A DNA stretch of 64,000 nucleotides, from contig JALEQX010000002.1 in assembly GCA_022763825.1 (NCBI GenBank), forward strand, positions 23,388 through 87,387, written 5' to 3'. Positions 52,254-61,386 of the stretch are shown in pieces (positions within the stretch are counted from its first letter, which is position 1; every line of letters begins with the position of its first letter). Position numbers and translations under genes: made by a program. The notes below the pieces were generated by a model. It was not told the DNA's origin. It saw only the letters and a list, made by a program, of their open reading frames with translations, and did no database searches. This DNA is from Oscillospiraceae bacterium (GTDB lineage: Bacteria; Bacillota; Clostridia; Oscillospirales; Acutalibacteraceae).

Positions 52254-52855
52254 TTCTTTTCACCCGTTATTTTCTTTAGAAACGAACGTCTGTGTACGGG
52301 AGAAATGCCGAATTCCTTTATAAGTTCATAATGAAGCGCAGTCGGATATCCTTTATGCTTTGCAAATTGATACTGCGGATATTTTTCGTCAAGTTCTTTC
52401 ATATAACGGTCACGGCTCACCTTTGCCAAAATTGAAGCGGCAGCTATGGAAATCGACTTTGCATCACCTTTTACTATCGTATATTCCTTAATCCCCGTGT
52501 GAGGTTCGCGGTTACCGTCGACAAGCGCTAAATCGGGTTTTACACTGAGCTGTTCGACCGCGCGTTTCATTGCAAGAAAAGCCGCGTTAAGAATGTTTAT
52601 TTCATCTATTTCCGCTTCGCTTGCTGTTCCGATACCGTACGAAACAGCTTTTTCGCATATAAGGTCAAAAAGCGCGTCTCTCTTTTTTTCGGAGAGTTTT
52701 TTCGAATCGTTTATTCCTATATCTTCAAGCCCCTCGGGCAGTATGACCGCCGCCGCAAAAACGGGACCTGCGAGCGGACCTCTGCCGGCTTCGTCTATTC
52801 CGCATACGACATCAAAGCCGTTTTCATGTGCCAAATGTTCAAATTCATATGTCAT
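52250..52855 (-). CDS. rnhB: Ribonuclease HII
   Basis: Removes ribonucleotides from DNA. The 201 residues carry the acidic active site: GIDEAGRGPLAGPV with the catalytic Asp-Glu pair, DSKKLSEKKR, and the later ALVDGNR and SIAAASILAKVSRDRYM. It overlaps rbgA and yraN by 4 bases each, a tightly coupled trio. Confidence 0.96.
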   Translation of the reverse strand: MTYEFEHLAHENGFDVVCGIDEAGRGPLAGPVFAAAVILPEGLEDIGINDSKKLSEKKRDALFDLICEKAVSYGIGTASEAEIDEINILNAAFLAMKRAVEQLSVKPDLALVDGNREPHTGIKEYTIVKGDAKSISIAAASILAKVSRDRYMKELDEKYPQYQFAKHKGYPTALHYELIKEFGISPVHRRSFLKKITGEKK

Positions 52856-53730
52856 TTTACAATATCCTCCGGCAGTTCAAACGTAATTCTTCCGAGCTTG
52901 CCCGCTCGGTATTCGTCAAGAATTGCAATCGCGGCGCGTTCTGTATTTACTTCCCCGCCGGAAATCAGCATACCGCGTTTTCTGCCTATCATTTCAAGTA
53001 TTTCATAGGACTGCGCATCTTCAAAGCTCGTTATATTATACCTTTCGGTAAGCCTCTCGGGATAATTCTTTTTCATCATGTCAAGGAAACGGCATACGAG
53101 TATTTCCATATCAAGTATCTGATCCTTGACTCCGCCGGTAAACGCGAGCCTATCGCCGACCTCGGGGTCGTCAAATTTCGGCCACAGAACACCGGGAGTA
53201 TCAAGAAGTTCTATTCCTCCGCCGATAACGAACCATTGATTATTTCTCGTAACGCCCGCTCTGTCCTCGACTTTTGCTTTTCCGCCTGCACCCATTTTGT
53301 TAACAAACGACGACTTTCCCGTGTTCGGAATTCCGATAACCATTATACGAAGAGTTTTGCCCTTCATGCCCTTATCTTCGTTCTGCTTAATTTTATCCTT
53401 CAAAACTTCTCTGACAAGAGGTCTGAACGCGTTTAATCCTCTGCCCGTACGGCAGTCGACGGCAAGGGCGGAAGAACCCTGCGAATTATAATACTTAATC
53501 CACCTTGCCGTGGCGTTTTCGTCAGCAAGATCCGCTTTGTTAAGCAGAACAATTTTAGGCTTACCCTCAGTTATCTCATCTATTTCGGGGTTTAAACTGC
53601 TTATCGGTATACGCGCGTCAAGAATCATCGTTACAGCGTCGACAAGTTTCAGCTGTTCTTTTATAAGCCGGCGCGTTTTTGCCATGTGTCCGGGAAACCA
53701 CTGTATAATTTGTTTTTGCTGATCTGCCAT
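52852..53730 (-). CDS. rbgA: Ribosome biogenesis GTPase RbgA/YlqF
   Basis: A circularly permuted GTPase of 292 residues needed for 50S assembly. Motifs run G4 (LLNKADL), G1 (GIPNTGKSSFVN) and G3 (LDTPG), the permuted order. The start WFPGHMAKTRRLIKEQ is the family's N-terminal signature. A C-terminal ANTAR-like region follows. GAGAGG precedes the ATG. Confidence 0.96.
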   Translation of the reverse strand: MADQQKQIIQWFPGHMAKTRRLIKEQLKLVDAVTMILDARIPISSLNPEIDEITEGKPKIVLLNKADLADENATARWIKYYNSQGSSALAVDCRTGRGLNAFRPLVREVLKDKIKQNEDKGMKGKTLRIMVIGIPNTGKSSFVNKMGAGGKAKVEDRAGVTRNNQWFVIGGGIELLDTPGVLWPKFDDPEVGDRLAFTGGVKDQILDMEILVCRFLDMMKKNYPERLTERYNITSFEDAQSYEILEMIGRKRGMLISGGEVNTERAAIAILDEYRAGKLGRITFELPEDIVK

Positions 53731-53816
53731 AAATATATACCTCTCTCAAAGAAAAAGACGGAAACCGAAATTCGATTCACCGTCTTACAAACAAAATATT
53801 AAAATGTTTTTATTTA

Positions 53817-54374
53817 TTATGCGGTCTTGCCTATTGACTTAAAACTCTCATAGATATCGAAGTTTCCGAACGGGAACAATCTGCCATAAACTCTGCCGAG
53901 AATATATCTCTCGTCTATCTGACCTATGAGATTTGAACGGCTGTCCGTCGAGGCGTTTCTGTTATCTCCCATAACGAAGACTTTGCCTTTTTCGACTGTA
54001 ATCGGTCCCTCGAAATCCTCGCGTGCGTTCGTGGGGCAGTTCGTGTACGGCTCGTCAAGAGCGTTTCCGTCAACGTAAACGATTCCCGCGTCGAAATCGA
54101 TATCAACAGTCTGACCCTCTGTCGCAATGACACGTTTTACGATAGGTTTATGCAGTGCGTTGGGCTGAACGACAATTACGACATCGCCGTAATCATAATG
54201 CGTGCTGCCCGCAGAAACCATAAGCCAGTCGCCGTGCTGTAAGGTCGGAACCATGGAAGTGCCGTCTACTCCGACCAGTCTGAACACGCACGAAAACAGA
54301 ATTATAATCGTGATAATCGAAGACATAACGACCGAAGCAAACTCGTAAATATTATCTACAATTTTCTTTTGCAT
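53817..54374 (-). CDS. lepB: Type I signal peptidase
   Basis: A membrane-anchored serine peptidase of 185 residues that removes Sec signal peptides. One transmembrane helix (about 15-33) precedes the catalytic S40 in GTSMVPTL and the general base K80 in [11 protein letters not shown]. The family box [11 protein letters not shown] is present. Its position after rplS matches Firmicutes order. AGGTG precedes the ATG. Confidence 0.95.
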   Translation of the reverse strand: MQKKIVDNIYEFASVVMSSIITIIILFSCVFRLVGVDGTSMVPTLQHGDWLMVSAGSTHYDYGDVVIVVQPNALHKPIVKRVIATEGQTVDIDFDAGIVYVDGNALDEPYTNCPTNAREDFEGPITVEKGKVFVMGDNRNASTDSRSNLIGQIDERYILGRVYGRLFPFGNFDIYESFKSIGKTA

Positions 54375-54396
54375 AATGAAACACCTGATTTTAAAT

Positions 54397-54421
54397 AAAA
54401 AAGGGACAAAAAAACTGTCCC
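54397..54421 (-). terminator. Terminator between rplS and lepB
   Basis: Minus-strand stem GGGACA/TGTCCC with a T-rich loop followed by six T. A second, longer hairpin without a U-run (arms 54502-54511 and 54519-54528, one mismatch) lies between it and the rplS stop. Confidence 0.75.
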
Positions 54422-54541
54422 CTCCTGCCTGCGGTAAAAACAGACTTCACAGACAAAAAACAAATTATAAAAAATCGTCTCAGTCTGAAGAATTTCGATA
54501 AGCCGAAAGGGCTGTACACCCCTTCGGCCGATATCCGAAAA

Positions 54542-54886
54542 TTATTTAACGAGCTCTTTAACCTTAGCAGCCTTACCGGCTCTTGAACGAAGATAGTAAA
54601 GCTTAGCTCTGCGGACTTTACCGTATCTGACAGTCTCAACCTTAGCAACGTTGGGCGAATGAACGGGGAAAACCCTCTCTACGCCTACGCCGTAGGAAAC
54701 GCGTCTTACGGTGAAAGTCTCGCTGATTCCGCTGCCCTTGCGAGCGATAACGGTTCCTTCGAATACCTGAATTCTTTCTTTCTCACCCTCACGAATCTTA
54801 ACATGTACCTTAACGGTATCGCCGACCGTGATAACGGGAGGCTCAGCCTTGATGGAATCCTGAGCAATCATTTTTAATGCGTCCAT
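54542..54886 (-). CDS. rplS: 50S ribosomal protein L19
   Basis: A 114-residue ribosomal protein at the 30S-50S interface. The sequence matches L19 throughout: [61 protein letters not shown] and the basic [27 protein letters not shown] precedes the ATG. A leader of about 120 bases lies upstream. Confidence 0.98.
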   Translation of the reverse strand: MDALKMIAQDSIKAEPPVITVGDTVKVHVKIREGEKERIQVFEGTVIARKGSGISETFTVRRVSYGVGVERVFPVHSPNVAKVETVRYGKVRRAKLYYLRSRAGKAAKVKELVK

Positions 54887-55019
54887 AATTTACCTCCTGA
54901 ATTTTCAGCCGTTCTTAACGTGATATAAACGCGACAGAGGACCGACCGCTTTAATGTACGCTGCGTATCATTAACCGCCGTTCGGACAAAAAAGCCCGAA
55001 CGCACATGAACACTGATAT
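54887..55019 (-). promoter_or_regulatory. rplS leader, candidate L19 autoregulatory structure
   Basis: Between the promoter and the start, the RNA contains a strong hairpin CGUUCGGGC/GUCCGAACG with a U-rich loop (54978-55002), then a less structured stretch before AGGAGG. Ribosomal-protein leaders, including L19, are common in Firmicutes; I cannot match the consensus by eye. Confidence 0.4.
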
Positions 55020-55048
55020 ATAATATCACACAAAATCACGGATTGCAA
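55020..55048 (-). promoter_or_regulatory. rplS promoter
   Basis: On the minus strand, TTGCAA at 55048-55043, a 17-base spacer and TATTAT at 55025-55020, immediately after the DUF2344 gene's stop. Confidence 0.6.
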
Positions 55049-55056
55049 GTCTTTTT

Positions 55057-55716
55057 TTACCTGAAATCGGATTTATCTAAAACAAGAAGTCCGTATCTTA
55101 TCATTGAAACAGGCAGTATGTCTTCGCTCGTGTATGATTTTATCGCCGACATAAGATTTATCGGGTTGATATTGCTCTCGTTTGAACACGGAAGAATAAC
55201 ATCAACTATTATTTCGCCGTTTTCTTTATTAATCGAATAATCCGAAAGATGCGCGGAAATATCCACAGTTTTCATCGTTTTTCTGCCTCTTTGCTTGCCG
55301 GGTTTTTCGCATTTCAATTCTCCCGACGACATGGCGGCTGCGATTTTATCATACAACCCGGGTTCGTCGTCTATTTTAATGATATACTTTGCAAATGCGA
55401 GTTCGTTCGTCTTATGAACGGGTTCTGTTATTTCGATTATTCTGAACCCGGGGGGAAGCTGGGCATTTAATCTTTCGATTATTTCGCCGTCGGAAATCTC
55501 ACCTTCTATTCTCATATCCATAGGCTCCCTTACGCCTTCAACGCCCAACGGCATCGGAGCAGGAAAATTGAGATAGGGATGCGGGTTGAATCCCTCCGTG
55601 TACCAAAGGGGAATATTTGCCCTGCGCACTGCTCTCGTCATGCACCGCATAGTATCGAGGTGCGAAACAAATCTCAAAAGACCGATTTTTTTAAACCACA
55701 CTCTTATGCATCGCAT
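55057..55716 (-). CDS. TIGR03936/DUF2344 radical SAM-linked protein
   Basis: A 219-residue protein always found with or fused to the B12-binding radical SAM protein encoded just upstream. It begins CIRVWFKKIGLLRFVSHLDTMR, then IPLWYTEGFNPHPYLNFPAPMPLGVEG. Function unknown; tRNA or rRNA modification has been suggested from context. The 26-base overlap with the radical SAM gene supports a complex. Confidence 0.9.
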   Translation of the reverse strand: MRCIRVWFKKIGLLRFVSHLDTMRCMTRAVRRANIPLWYTEGFNPHPYLNFPAPMPLGVEGVREPMDMRIEGEISDGEIIERLNAQLPPGFRIIEITEPVHKTNELAFAKYIIKIDDEPGLYDKIAAAMSSGELKCEKPGKQRGRKTMKTVDISAHLSDYSINKENGEIIVDVILPCSNESNINPINLMSAIKSYTSEDILPVSMIRYGLLVLDKSDFR

Positions 55717-57544
55717 CGCATTTACCTCCGTTCAGTTTTGCGGCGCCGCATCCGGCGCATTTTTCACGGCAGTTAGGTGTTGTAAGCCCCGCATGAGCGC
55801 GTTTGTTTTCTTCTATAAGAAATTCTTTTCTGACTCCGACGTCCATATGTTCCCACGGAAAAACCTCGTCGTATTCACGCTTTCTGTTTGCATAAAAATG
55901 AGGGTCAATTCCGCATTTCTTAAACGCGTCCATCCATTTATCGTAATCAAAGAAATCGTCCCAGCTGTCGAATTTACATCCCGAACGCCACGCCGTTTCA
56001 ATTACATCGCAAAGACGCCTGTCTCCTCTTGCCAAAACAGCCTCCATAAAACTGACGGGGATATAATGACACGACGCTTTTATTTTCTTAGAAGTAATAC
56101 TGTTTTTAAGATGCTCCTGTTTTTCTGCAAGCATCTCCTGAGTGTCCTGAGGTTCCCACTGGAACGGAGTAAAAGGCTTCGGAACAAATGACGACGCACT
56201 GACTGAAACGTTTACACCCTTGCCCTTCGGCTTGTCCGGATTTTTATAAAACTCGTCAACAACTGTCTGCGCGAGTTTTGCGATTCCCTCAACATCTTCG
56301 AGAGTTTCGGTCGGAAGTCCGAGCATAAAGTAAAGTTTTACGGCTGTCCATCCGCCCGCGAACGCCTTAGCCGACGTTGTTAGAATCTCCTCCTCGGTTA
56401 CGTTTTTGTTTATAACGTCTCTGAGTCTCTGCGTTCCGGCTTCGGCGGCGAACGTCAGAGAACTTCGTCTGACTTCATTGAGTTTTTTAACAAGCTCGTC
56501 CGGGAAATTATCGGCTCTCAGCGACGGGAGCGCTATGTTTATATTATTTGGAATAGTCCAGTCAAGAAGTTTTGAGAGAAGTTCGGGAAGCTGTGTGTAA
56601 TCACTGCTCGAAAGAGAGCACAGCGAAATCTCGTCATATCCGGAAGTTTCGCACAGCGCTCTGCACTGCTCGTTTATAGTGTCCGCTTTTCTCTCCCTTA
56701 TCGGACGGTAAATAAATCCCGCCTGACAGAATCTGCATCCTCTTATGCATCCTCTGAAAATTTCCGCCGTCGCCCTGTCGAAAACAACGTCTATATAAGG
56801 AACTATAAATTTATCGGGATAGTAGCATTTATCAAAGTTGCTTACAACTCTTTTTCTGATTTTCTCCGGCGCACCCGATTTCGGAATAATGCGTTTTACC
56901 GTGTTATCGTCATTGTATTCCACGTCGTAAAGAGACGGAACGTAAATGCCCTCTATCTTTGACGCGGCAATGAGAAATTCATCCTTAGACGCGTTCTTTG
57001 CTTTATATTCTTTATATAAGTCAAGAAGTTCGTTCATCACTTCCTCGCCCTCGCCAAATTCAAACACGTCGATAAATTCGGACAAAGGTTCGGAATTACA
57101 TACGCACGGTCCTCCGGCGATAACGAGGGGCGACAGCGATTTTCTGTCTGCGCTCCTTACCGGAAGCCCCGCAAGGTCAAGCATATTCAAAACGTTCGTA
57201 TAACTCATTTCATATAAGAGAGTAAAACCTATTACGTCGAAATCTTTTATATAATCCCCGCTTTCGAGGGCGAAAAGAGGGATATTACGCTCCCTCATGA
57301 CTTTTTCCATGTCCTCCCACGGCGCAAATACACGCTCGCACCACGAATCGGGACGTTCGTTTATAAGAGAATAGAGAATTTTCATGCCGAGATGCGACAT
57401 GCCTATCTCATATGAATCGGGAAAACAAAATGCAAATCTTAAATCTATGTCATCCTTATTCTTAATAATACAATTTAGTTCGCCGCCGATGTATCTCGCC
57501 GGTTTCTGCACCAGAGGCAGAAGTTTTTCAACTTCCCTGTTCAT
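55691..57544 (-). CDS. TIGR03960 B12-binding radical SAM protein
   Basis: A 617-residue radical SAM protein with an N-terminal cobalamin-binding-like region and the cluster motif in RGCIRGCRFCQAGFIYRP (C-x3-C-x2-C). The C-terminus has a Cys-rich tail (NCREKCAGCGAAKLNGGKC). It precedes the DUF2344 partner, and together they flank ribosomal and sporulation genes in Clostridia. Substrate unknown. Confidence 0.93.
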   Translation of the reverse strand: MNREVEKLLPLVQKPARYIGGELNCIIKNKDDIDLRFAFCFPDSYEIGMSHLGMKILYSLINERPDSWCERVFAPWEDMEKVMRERNIPLFALESGDYIKDFDVIGFTLLYEMSYTNVLNMLDLAGLPVRSADRKSLSPLVIAGGPCVCNSEPLSEFIDVFEFGEGEEVMNELLDLYKEYKAKNASKDEFLIAASKIEGIYVPSLYDVEYNDDNTVKRIIPKSGAPEKIRKRVVSNFDKCYYPDKFIVPYIDVVFDRATAEIFRGCIRGCRFCQAGFIYRPIRERKADTINEQCRALCETSGYDEISLCSLSSSDYTQLPELLSKLLDWTIPNNINIALPSLRADNFPDELVKKLNEVRRSSLTFAAEAGTQRLRDVINKNVTEEEILTTSAKAFAGGWTAVKLYFMLGLPTETLEDVEGIAKLAQTVVDEFYKNPDKPKGKGVNVSVSASSFVPKPFTPFQWEPQDTQEMLAEKQEHLKNSITSKKIKASCHYIPVSFMEAVLARGDRRLCDVIETAWRSGCKFDSWDDFFDYDKWMDAFKKCGIDPHFYANRKREYDEVFPWEHMDVGVRKEFLIEENKRAHAGLTTPNCREKCAGCGAAKLNGGKCDAMHKSVV

Positions 57545-57592
57545 TCACACACATCCTTATGCATTATACATACGTATTATATATTAAAAATT

Positions 57593-58192
57593 TTATTTTT
57601 TCAACAGCCGTAAGAGAAATGAAAACGCAATATAGAAAAACGCGATTGTGCCGATTATTGCCGATTTGAAAACAATAAGTATAACGGCAAACAAAACAAG
57701 CGTGCAGATTCCTGTAATATTAAGAACCGTATCGGCTCGCTGTACGCTTGATTTCATCAAAATAATATTATAAAGAAAATTTCCTCCGTCAAGAGGAACG
57801 ACAGGAAGCATATTAAAAAAAGCAAGGCTCGCATTTATTATAAGCGACGCTATAAAAAACCGCGAATCCGGATTTATAATTGTCAAAATATAAAAGACAG
57901 CCGTAAGAATCAAATTTGCACACGGCCCCGAAAAAGCGGTCAATGCCTCGTTTTTCAGAGTAAAACGGACAGTATCGTCATAGTCAAGTCTCATGCCGAA
58001 CATACCGACAGTCACTCTGAAACTTCCGTCATAAAGACGGGTAAGAACGGCTATATGAGCGCATTCGTGAATACACGCATAAAAAAGCGCGGTAATATAA
58101 TACTTTCCGCTCTCAAACGACAGCATATATGCAAGGACGATAAAGAATAAAAAATGAAGTTTTATTCCGACCCTGCCGATATAAAACGTCAT
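57593..58192 (-). CDS. spoIVFB: SpoIVFB-like M50 intramembrane metalloprotease
   Basis: A 199-residue polytopic protein with HECAH (H42, E43, H46) and the Asp motif NMLPVVPLDGGNF. In Bacillus, SpoIVFB cleaves pro-sigma-K during sporulation. Here it directly overlaps an M23 gene that takes the place of spoIVFA, and precedes the TIGR03960 pair, a common Clostridia arrangement. Whether pro-sigma-K is its substrate is not shown by the window. Confidence 0.85.
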   Translation of the reverse strand: MTFYIGRVGIKLHFLFFIVLAYMLSFESGKYYITALFYACIHECAHIAVLTRLYDGSFRVTVGMFGMRLDYDDTVRFTLKNEALTAFSGPCANLILTAVFYILTIINPDSRFFIASLIINASLAFFNMLPVVPLDGGNFLYNIILMKSSVQRADTVLNITGICTLVLFAVILIVFKSAIIGTIAFFYIAFSFLLRLLKK

Positions 58193-58947
58193 AATTTTAC
58201 GGCATATGACGGGTCGAGCTTCACGCCGTTTCTCCTGACTTCAAAATGGAGATGGTTACCCGTTGAATTCCCCGTACTTCCGACAAGGGCTATAGTCTCG
58301 CCCTGTTTTACAATATCGCCGGCAGAGCATTTCAATTCACTGCAATGGGCGTAAAGAGTATTGATTCCGTCGTCGTGCGCGAGTAAGACGTAATTGCCGT
58401 ATCCGTCCGAATATTCGGCTTTAACAACTTTACCCGAATTCGAAGCCTTTATCTTATTACCTGCGCCGGAGGCAAGGTCTATTCCCGTATGAATGCCGTT
58501 TCCGCCCGCTATCGGATCCGCTCTGTAACCGAACGGCGACGATATGGTATAATCGTCAAGCGGTTTTATATATTTTGAGGATATCGAATACTTTTCGAAC
58601 GATATTCCCTCCAAAACCGACAGATTGTCCGAATGAATGTCGTTTCCGCCCATCGGCACGGATTTATTTTCATCCGTTTTGCCGTATGCAGAATCTTTAT
58701 TATTTTCAGCATTTTCCCCTTTAATAAAAGAGGAAACGGCGCTGTACGCCTCCTTATAATCCTCTGATGAAAAATCTCTTTTCATAAGCTTTTCATACTG
58801 AGCTCGAATCGATTTTCCCGTAACGGAATCGCCCCGGCAGAATATGAACATAAGCGCAAGCAGTACGGCGCAGACAATAATCTGCGTAACCATAACAACG
58901 GAAAAAGCGTCTTTTTTCTTATCTTTCTTTTCTTTGCTTTCGGTCAT
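58189..58947 (-). CDS. M23 metallopeptidase, SpoIVFA/SpoIIQ-like
   Basis: A 252-residue membrane-anchored protein. A charged N-terminus and one transmembrane helix (about 15-35) precede a linker and a C-terminal LytM/M23 domain. The zinc ligands are present: GIHTGIDLAS (H-x3-D) and HLHFEV (H-x-H). Bacillus SpoIVFA has lost these, so this protein could be active. The ATG at 58947 follows AAGGAC. It overlaps the SpoIVFB-like gene by 4 bases. Confidence 0.85.
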   Translation of the reverse strand: MTESKEKKDKKKDAFSVVMVTQIIVCAVLLALMFIFCRGDSVTGKSIRAQYEKLMKRDFSSEDYKEAYSAVSSFIKGENAENNKDSAYGKTDENKSVPMGGNDIHSDNLSVLEGISFEKYSISSKYIKPLDDYTISSPFGYRADPIAGGNGIHTGIDLASGAGNKIKASNSGKVVKAEYSDGYGNYVLLAHDDGINTLYAHCSELKCSAGDIVKQGETIALVGSTGNSTGNHLHFEVRRNGVKLDPSYAVKL

Positions 58948-59005
58948 AATAAAAAGTCCTTTACTGTTTTTTTTCTCCCTAATTACTATGACCGCACATA
59001 GAGTA

Positions 59006-59614
59006 TTATTCTGTTTTAATATCAAGAACCTCCGAAATATCGCTTATAACAAAGTCCGCGACAGTGTCTTTTACATTCTTTGCGCACAGGCATGAGTACA
59101 TCCCCGCGTTATATCCGCTGCCGACGTCAATTTCCCTGTCACCGATCATCAGGCATTCTTTCTTATTAAGATTAAAGGTTTTTACTATGTAATTGAGCGC
59201 GTCGGGCGACGGTTTTGACGGAAAATTATTAAGACTCGTTACAAATCCGTCAAATAAATTTATAACGTTATATTTTGCAAGATAGTAAAGCGCGGTATGG
59301 TCTCTGTGAGTATAAAGATAATTTTTACCGCCGTTTTTTACGATTTGATTAAGAGTATAAACCGTGTTTTTAAAAGGAGATACAACAGGTTCAAAGTGAT
59401 AATCCGACTCATACGAATCAAACTTTTCTATCATCTCGTTCGTACATCCGTAGCGGTCAAAGCATGTCTTATAAGATATTTCGAACAAAGCCTTTGCTTC
59501 GTCATAATCAACCTCAACGCCGAATTCGCCCATCGCCTTAACAAAACACGCCGTTATATGTCTGTAGCTGTCAAAGAGCATTCCGTCAAAATCCCATATA
59601 TAATTTTTAATCAC
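59006..59614 (-). CDS. HAD-family hydrolase
   Basis: A 202-residue haloacid-dehalogenase-type phosphatase. It starts with motif I DFDGMLFDS, has a motif II Thr region (LYTHRDH), and motif IV near GDREIDVGSG. It resembles phosphoglycolate-phosphatase-like proteins; substrate unknown. The start is a GTG at 59614 with GGAGG about 10 bases upstream, located in the remnant of an ABC transporter gene. Confidence 0.88.
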   Translation of the reverse strand: MIKNYIWDFDGMLFDSYRHITACFVKAMGEFGVEVDYDEAKALFEISYKTCFDRYGCTNEMIEKFDSYESDYHFEPVVSPFKNTVYTLNQIVKNGGKNYLYTHRDHTALYYLAKYNVINLFDGFVTSLNNFPSKPSPDALNYIVKTFNLNKKECLMIGDREIDVGSGYNAGMYSCLCAKNVKDTVADFVISDISEVLDIKTE

Positions 59615-59620
59615 CGTTAT

Positions 59621-59772
59621 CTATCCTCCGTTTATGTTTCCCGTCCCGAGAACGCCTTCGTCGACAATTTTATTCATAAGAGTCGGCTGAATAAGATCCA
59701 TTAACACCTCTCCGACCATAAACAACGGAGAATAAGCGTGGAAAACCAATACTTTTTAAGATACCGAAGCAT
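59621..59772 (-). pseudogene. Remnant of an ABC exporter permease N-terminus
   Basis: A strong GGGAGG site precedes an ATG at 59772 opening MLRYLKKYWFSTLI. A one-base loss (ATT-CTCCG for ATT-GCTCCG) breaks the frame, which then continues as FMVGEVLMDLIQPTLMNKI and VDEGVLGTGNINGG before a stop at 59621. This is the first membrane helix region of ABC exporter permeases; the rest of the gene and its ATPase are absent. It is a frameshifted 5' stub just before the HAD gene. Confidence 0.75.
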
Positions 59773-59900
59773 AAAAAACCTCCCGATAAATGTAAATATT
59801 ATCACAAAACAAAAATAAAATCAATGCAGGCATTTTTTACTTTAAAAAAAATTTTTATTATGTTATAATTATTGATATCAATACAGAGAGGTATAATTTT

Positions 59901-61331
59901 ATGCAAAGAAAAAGCGGTGTGCTCATGCACGTTTCATCCCTTTGGGGCGATTATTCTGCGGGGGCGTTCGGCGATGAGGCGAAGGAATGGATAGATTTTA
60001 TTTCTTCATGCAGATTTTCAGTCTGGCAGGTGCTTCCGTTCTGCCTTACGGACGAATGCAACTCCCCGTATAAATCATACAGCGCGTTCAGCCTGAACCC
60101 TAACTTTATTTCGCTGAAAAAACTTTATGATAAAGGACTTCTGACATCGGAAGAACTTGAAAACGCTAGGCAGAAAACTCCGTATTCATGCGAATTCGAA
60201 CGTCTTACAAATGAGCGTTTTCCTCTGTTAAAGAAAGCAGGAGAACGTTTAAAAGACAGAAAAGAAGTAGATACATTCATATCGAGCCGTCCGCATATTA
60301 AAAAATTCTGCGAATTTATGGCGCTGAAAACAGCAAACGATTCAAAACCTTGGAATGAATGGAACTGCGCAGTTCCCGACAACGATACGTTCGAAGCGTG
60401 GAAATTCATAGAGTATGAATTTTACGTTCAGTGGCTCGAAATTAAGGAGTATGCGAACAAAAAGGGCATTTCGATTATCGGAGACATTCCGATATATGTT
60501 TCCTACGACAGCTCCGACGTGTGGTCTGCTCCCGAACAGTTTCTGCTCGACAATGATATGAGTCCTACGCTTACAGCCGGAGTCCCCCCTGATTATTTCT
60601 GCGAGGACGGTCAGCTTTGGGGCAATCCATTGTATGACTGGGACGCCATGGAAAAAGACGGCTATAAATGGTGGCGTGAACGAATTGAATTTATGACCGA
60701 ACTTTTCGACGGAGTCAGAATCGACCATTTCAGGGGACTTGAATCTTACTATACTATCCCTGCGGGTGCAAAAACAGCAAAGAACGGCACGTGGAAAAAA
60801 GGACCCGGAATGAAGCTGATAAACGCCGTTAAGGATTTATGCAAAGACAAATTGATTATAGCCGAGGATCTCGGAGACATCACACCCGAGGTTTACAAGC
60901 TTGTAATTGAAAGCGGATTTCCCGGCATGAGAGTTTTGCAGTTCGGTTTTCTCTCCGACGCGTCAAGTCCTCACTTACCCCATAACTACATAAACAACTG
61001 CGTGGCATATACGGGAACGCATGACAACAACACGCTTTTAGGTTATGTATGGGAGCTTGATGAAAGCACAAGAAAGCGTCTGCTCGAATACTGCGGATTC
61101 AAAGGATCCGATTGGAATTCATGCTATGACGATATTTTAAGGACGATATTCGCTTCATCGGCAGGACTCGTTATTCTCCCGGTTCAGGATTTGCTTTTGT
61201 ACGGAAGCGATACGAGGCTCAATACTCCGGGAAAAGCATTCGGAAACTGGAGTTACAGAATTACAAAGGACCAGCTTAAAAATATTAATAAAGATAAATT
61301 CATAAAATGGAATAGCCTGTACGGCAGATAA
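59901..61331 (+). CDS. malQ: 4-alpha-glucanotransferase (amylomaltase)
   Basis: A GH77 enzyme of 476 residues that rearranges maltooligosaccharides. It shows the family pattern: GVLMHVSSLWG, the acid/base nucleophile region DGVRIDHFRG, IIAEDLGDITPEV and YTGTHDNNT. GAGAGG precedes the ATG, with a TATAAT-like -10 about 40 bases upstream. It is isolated from other glycogen or maltose genes. Confidence 0.96.
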   Translation: MQRKSGVLMHVSSLWGDYSAGAFGDEAKEWIDFISSCRFSVWQVLPFCLTDECNSPYKSYSAFSLNPNFISLKKLYDKGLLTSEELENARQKTPYSCEFERLTNERFPLLKKAGERLKDRKEVDTFISSRPHIKKFCEFMALKTANDSKPWNEWNCAVPDNDTFEAWKFIEYEFYVQWLEIKEYANKKGISIIGDIPIYVSYDSSDVWSAPEQFLLDNDMSPTLTAGVPPDYFCEDGQLWGNPLYDWDAMEKDGYKWWRERIEFMTELFDGVRIDHFRGLESYYTIPAGAKTAKNGTWKKGPGMKLINAVKDLCKDKLIIAEDLGDITPEVYKLVIESGFPGMRVLQFGFLSDASSPHLPHNYINNCVAYTGTHDNNTLLGYVWELDESTRKRLLEYCGFKGSDWNSCYDDILRTIFASSAGLVILPVQDLLLYGSDTRLNTPGKAFGNWSYRITKDQLKNINKDKFIKWNSLYGR

Positions 61332-61339
61332 AAAGTCAG

Positions 61340-61370
61340 AGCGGACGCTTGATTTAATCAAGCATCCGCT
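61340..61370. terminator. Bidirectional terminator between malQ and nadA
   Basis: Stem AGCGGA-C-GCTTGAT with ATCAAGC-A-TCCGCT around a 3-base loop (one mismatch), with a T-rich right side and A-run on the left, between convergent genes. Confidence 0.75.
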
Positions 61371-61386
61371 TTATTATTTATTCAAA

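Noticed and set aside
54391-54648. An 85-residue ORF after rplS on the minus strand
   Set aside because: It overlaps L19 in another frame and runs through terminator hairpins; composition is not protein-like.
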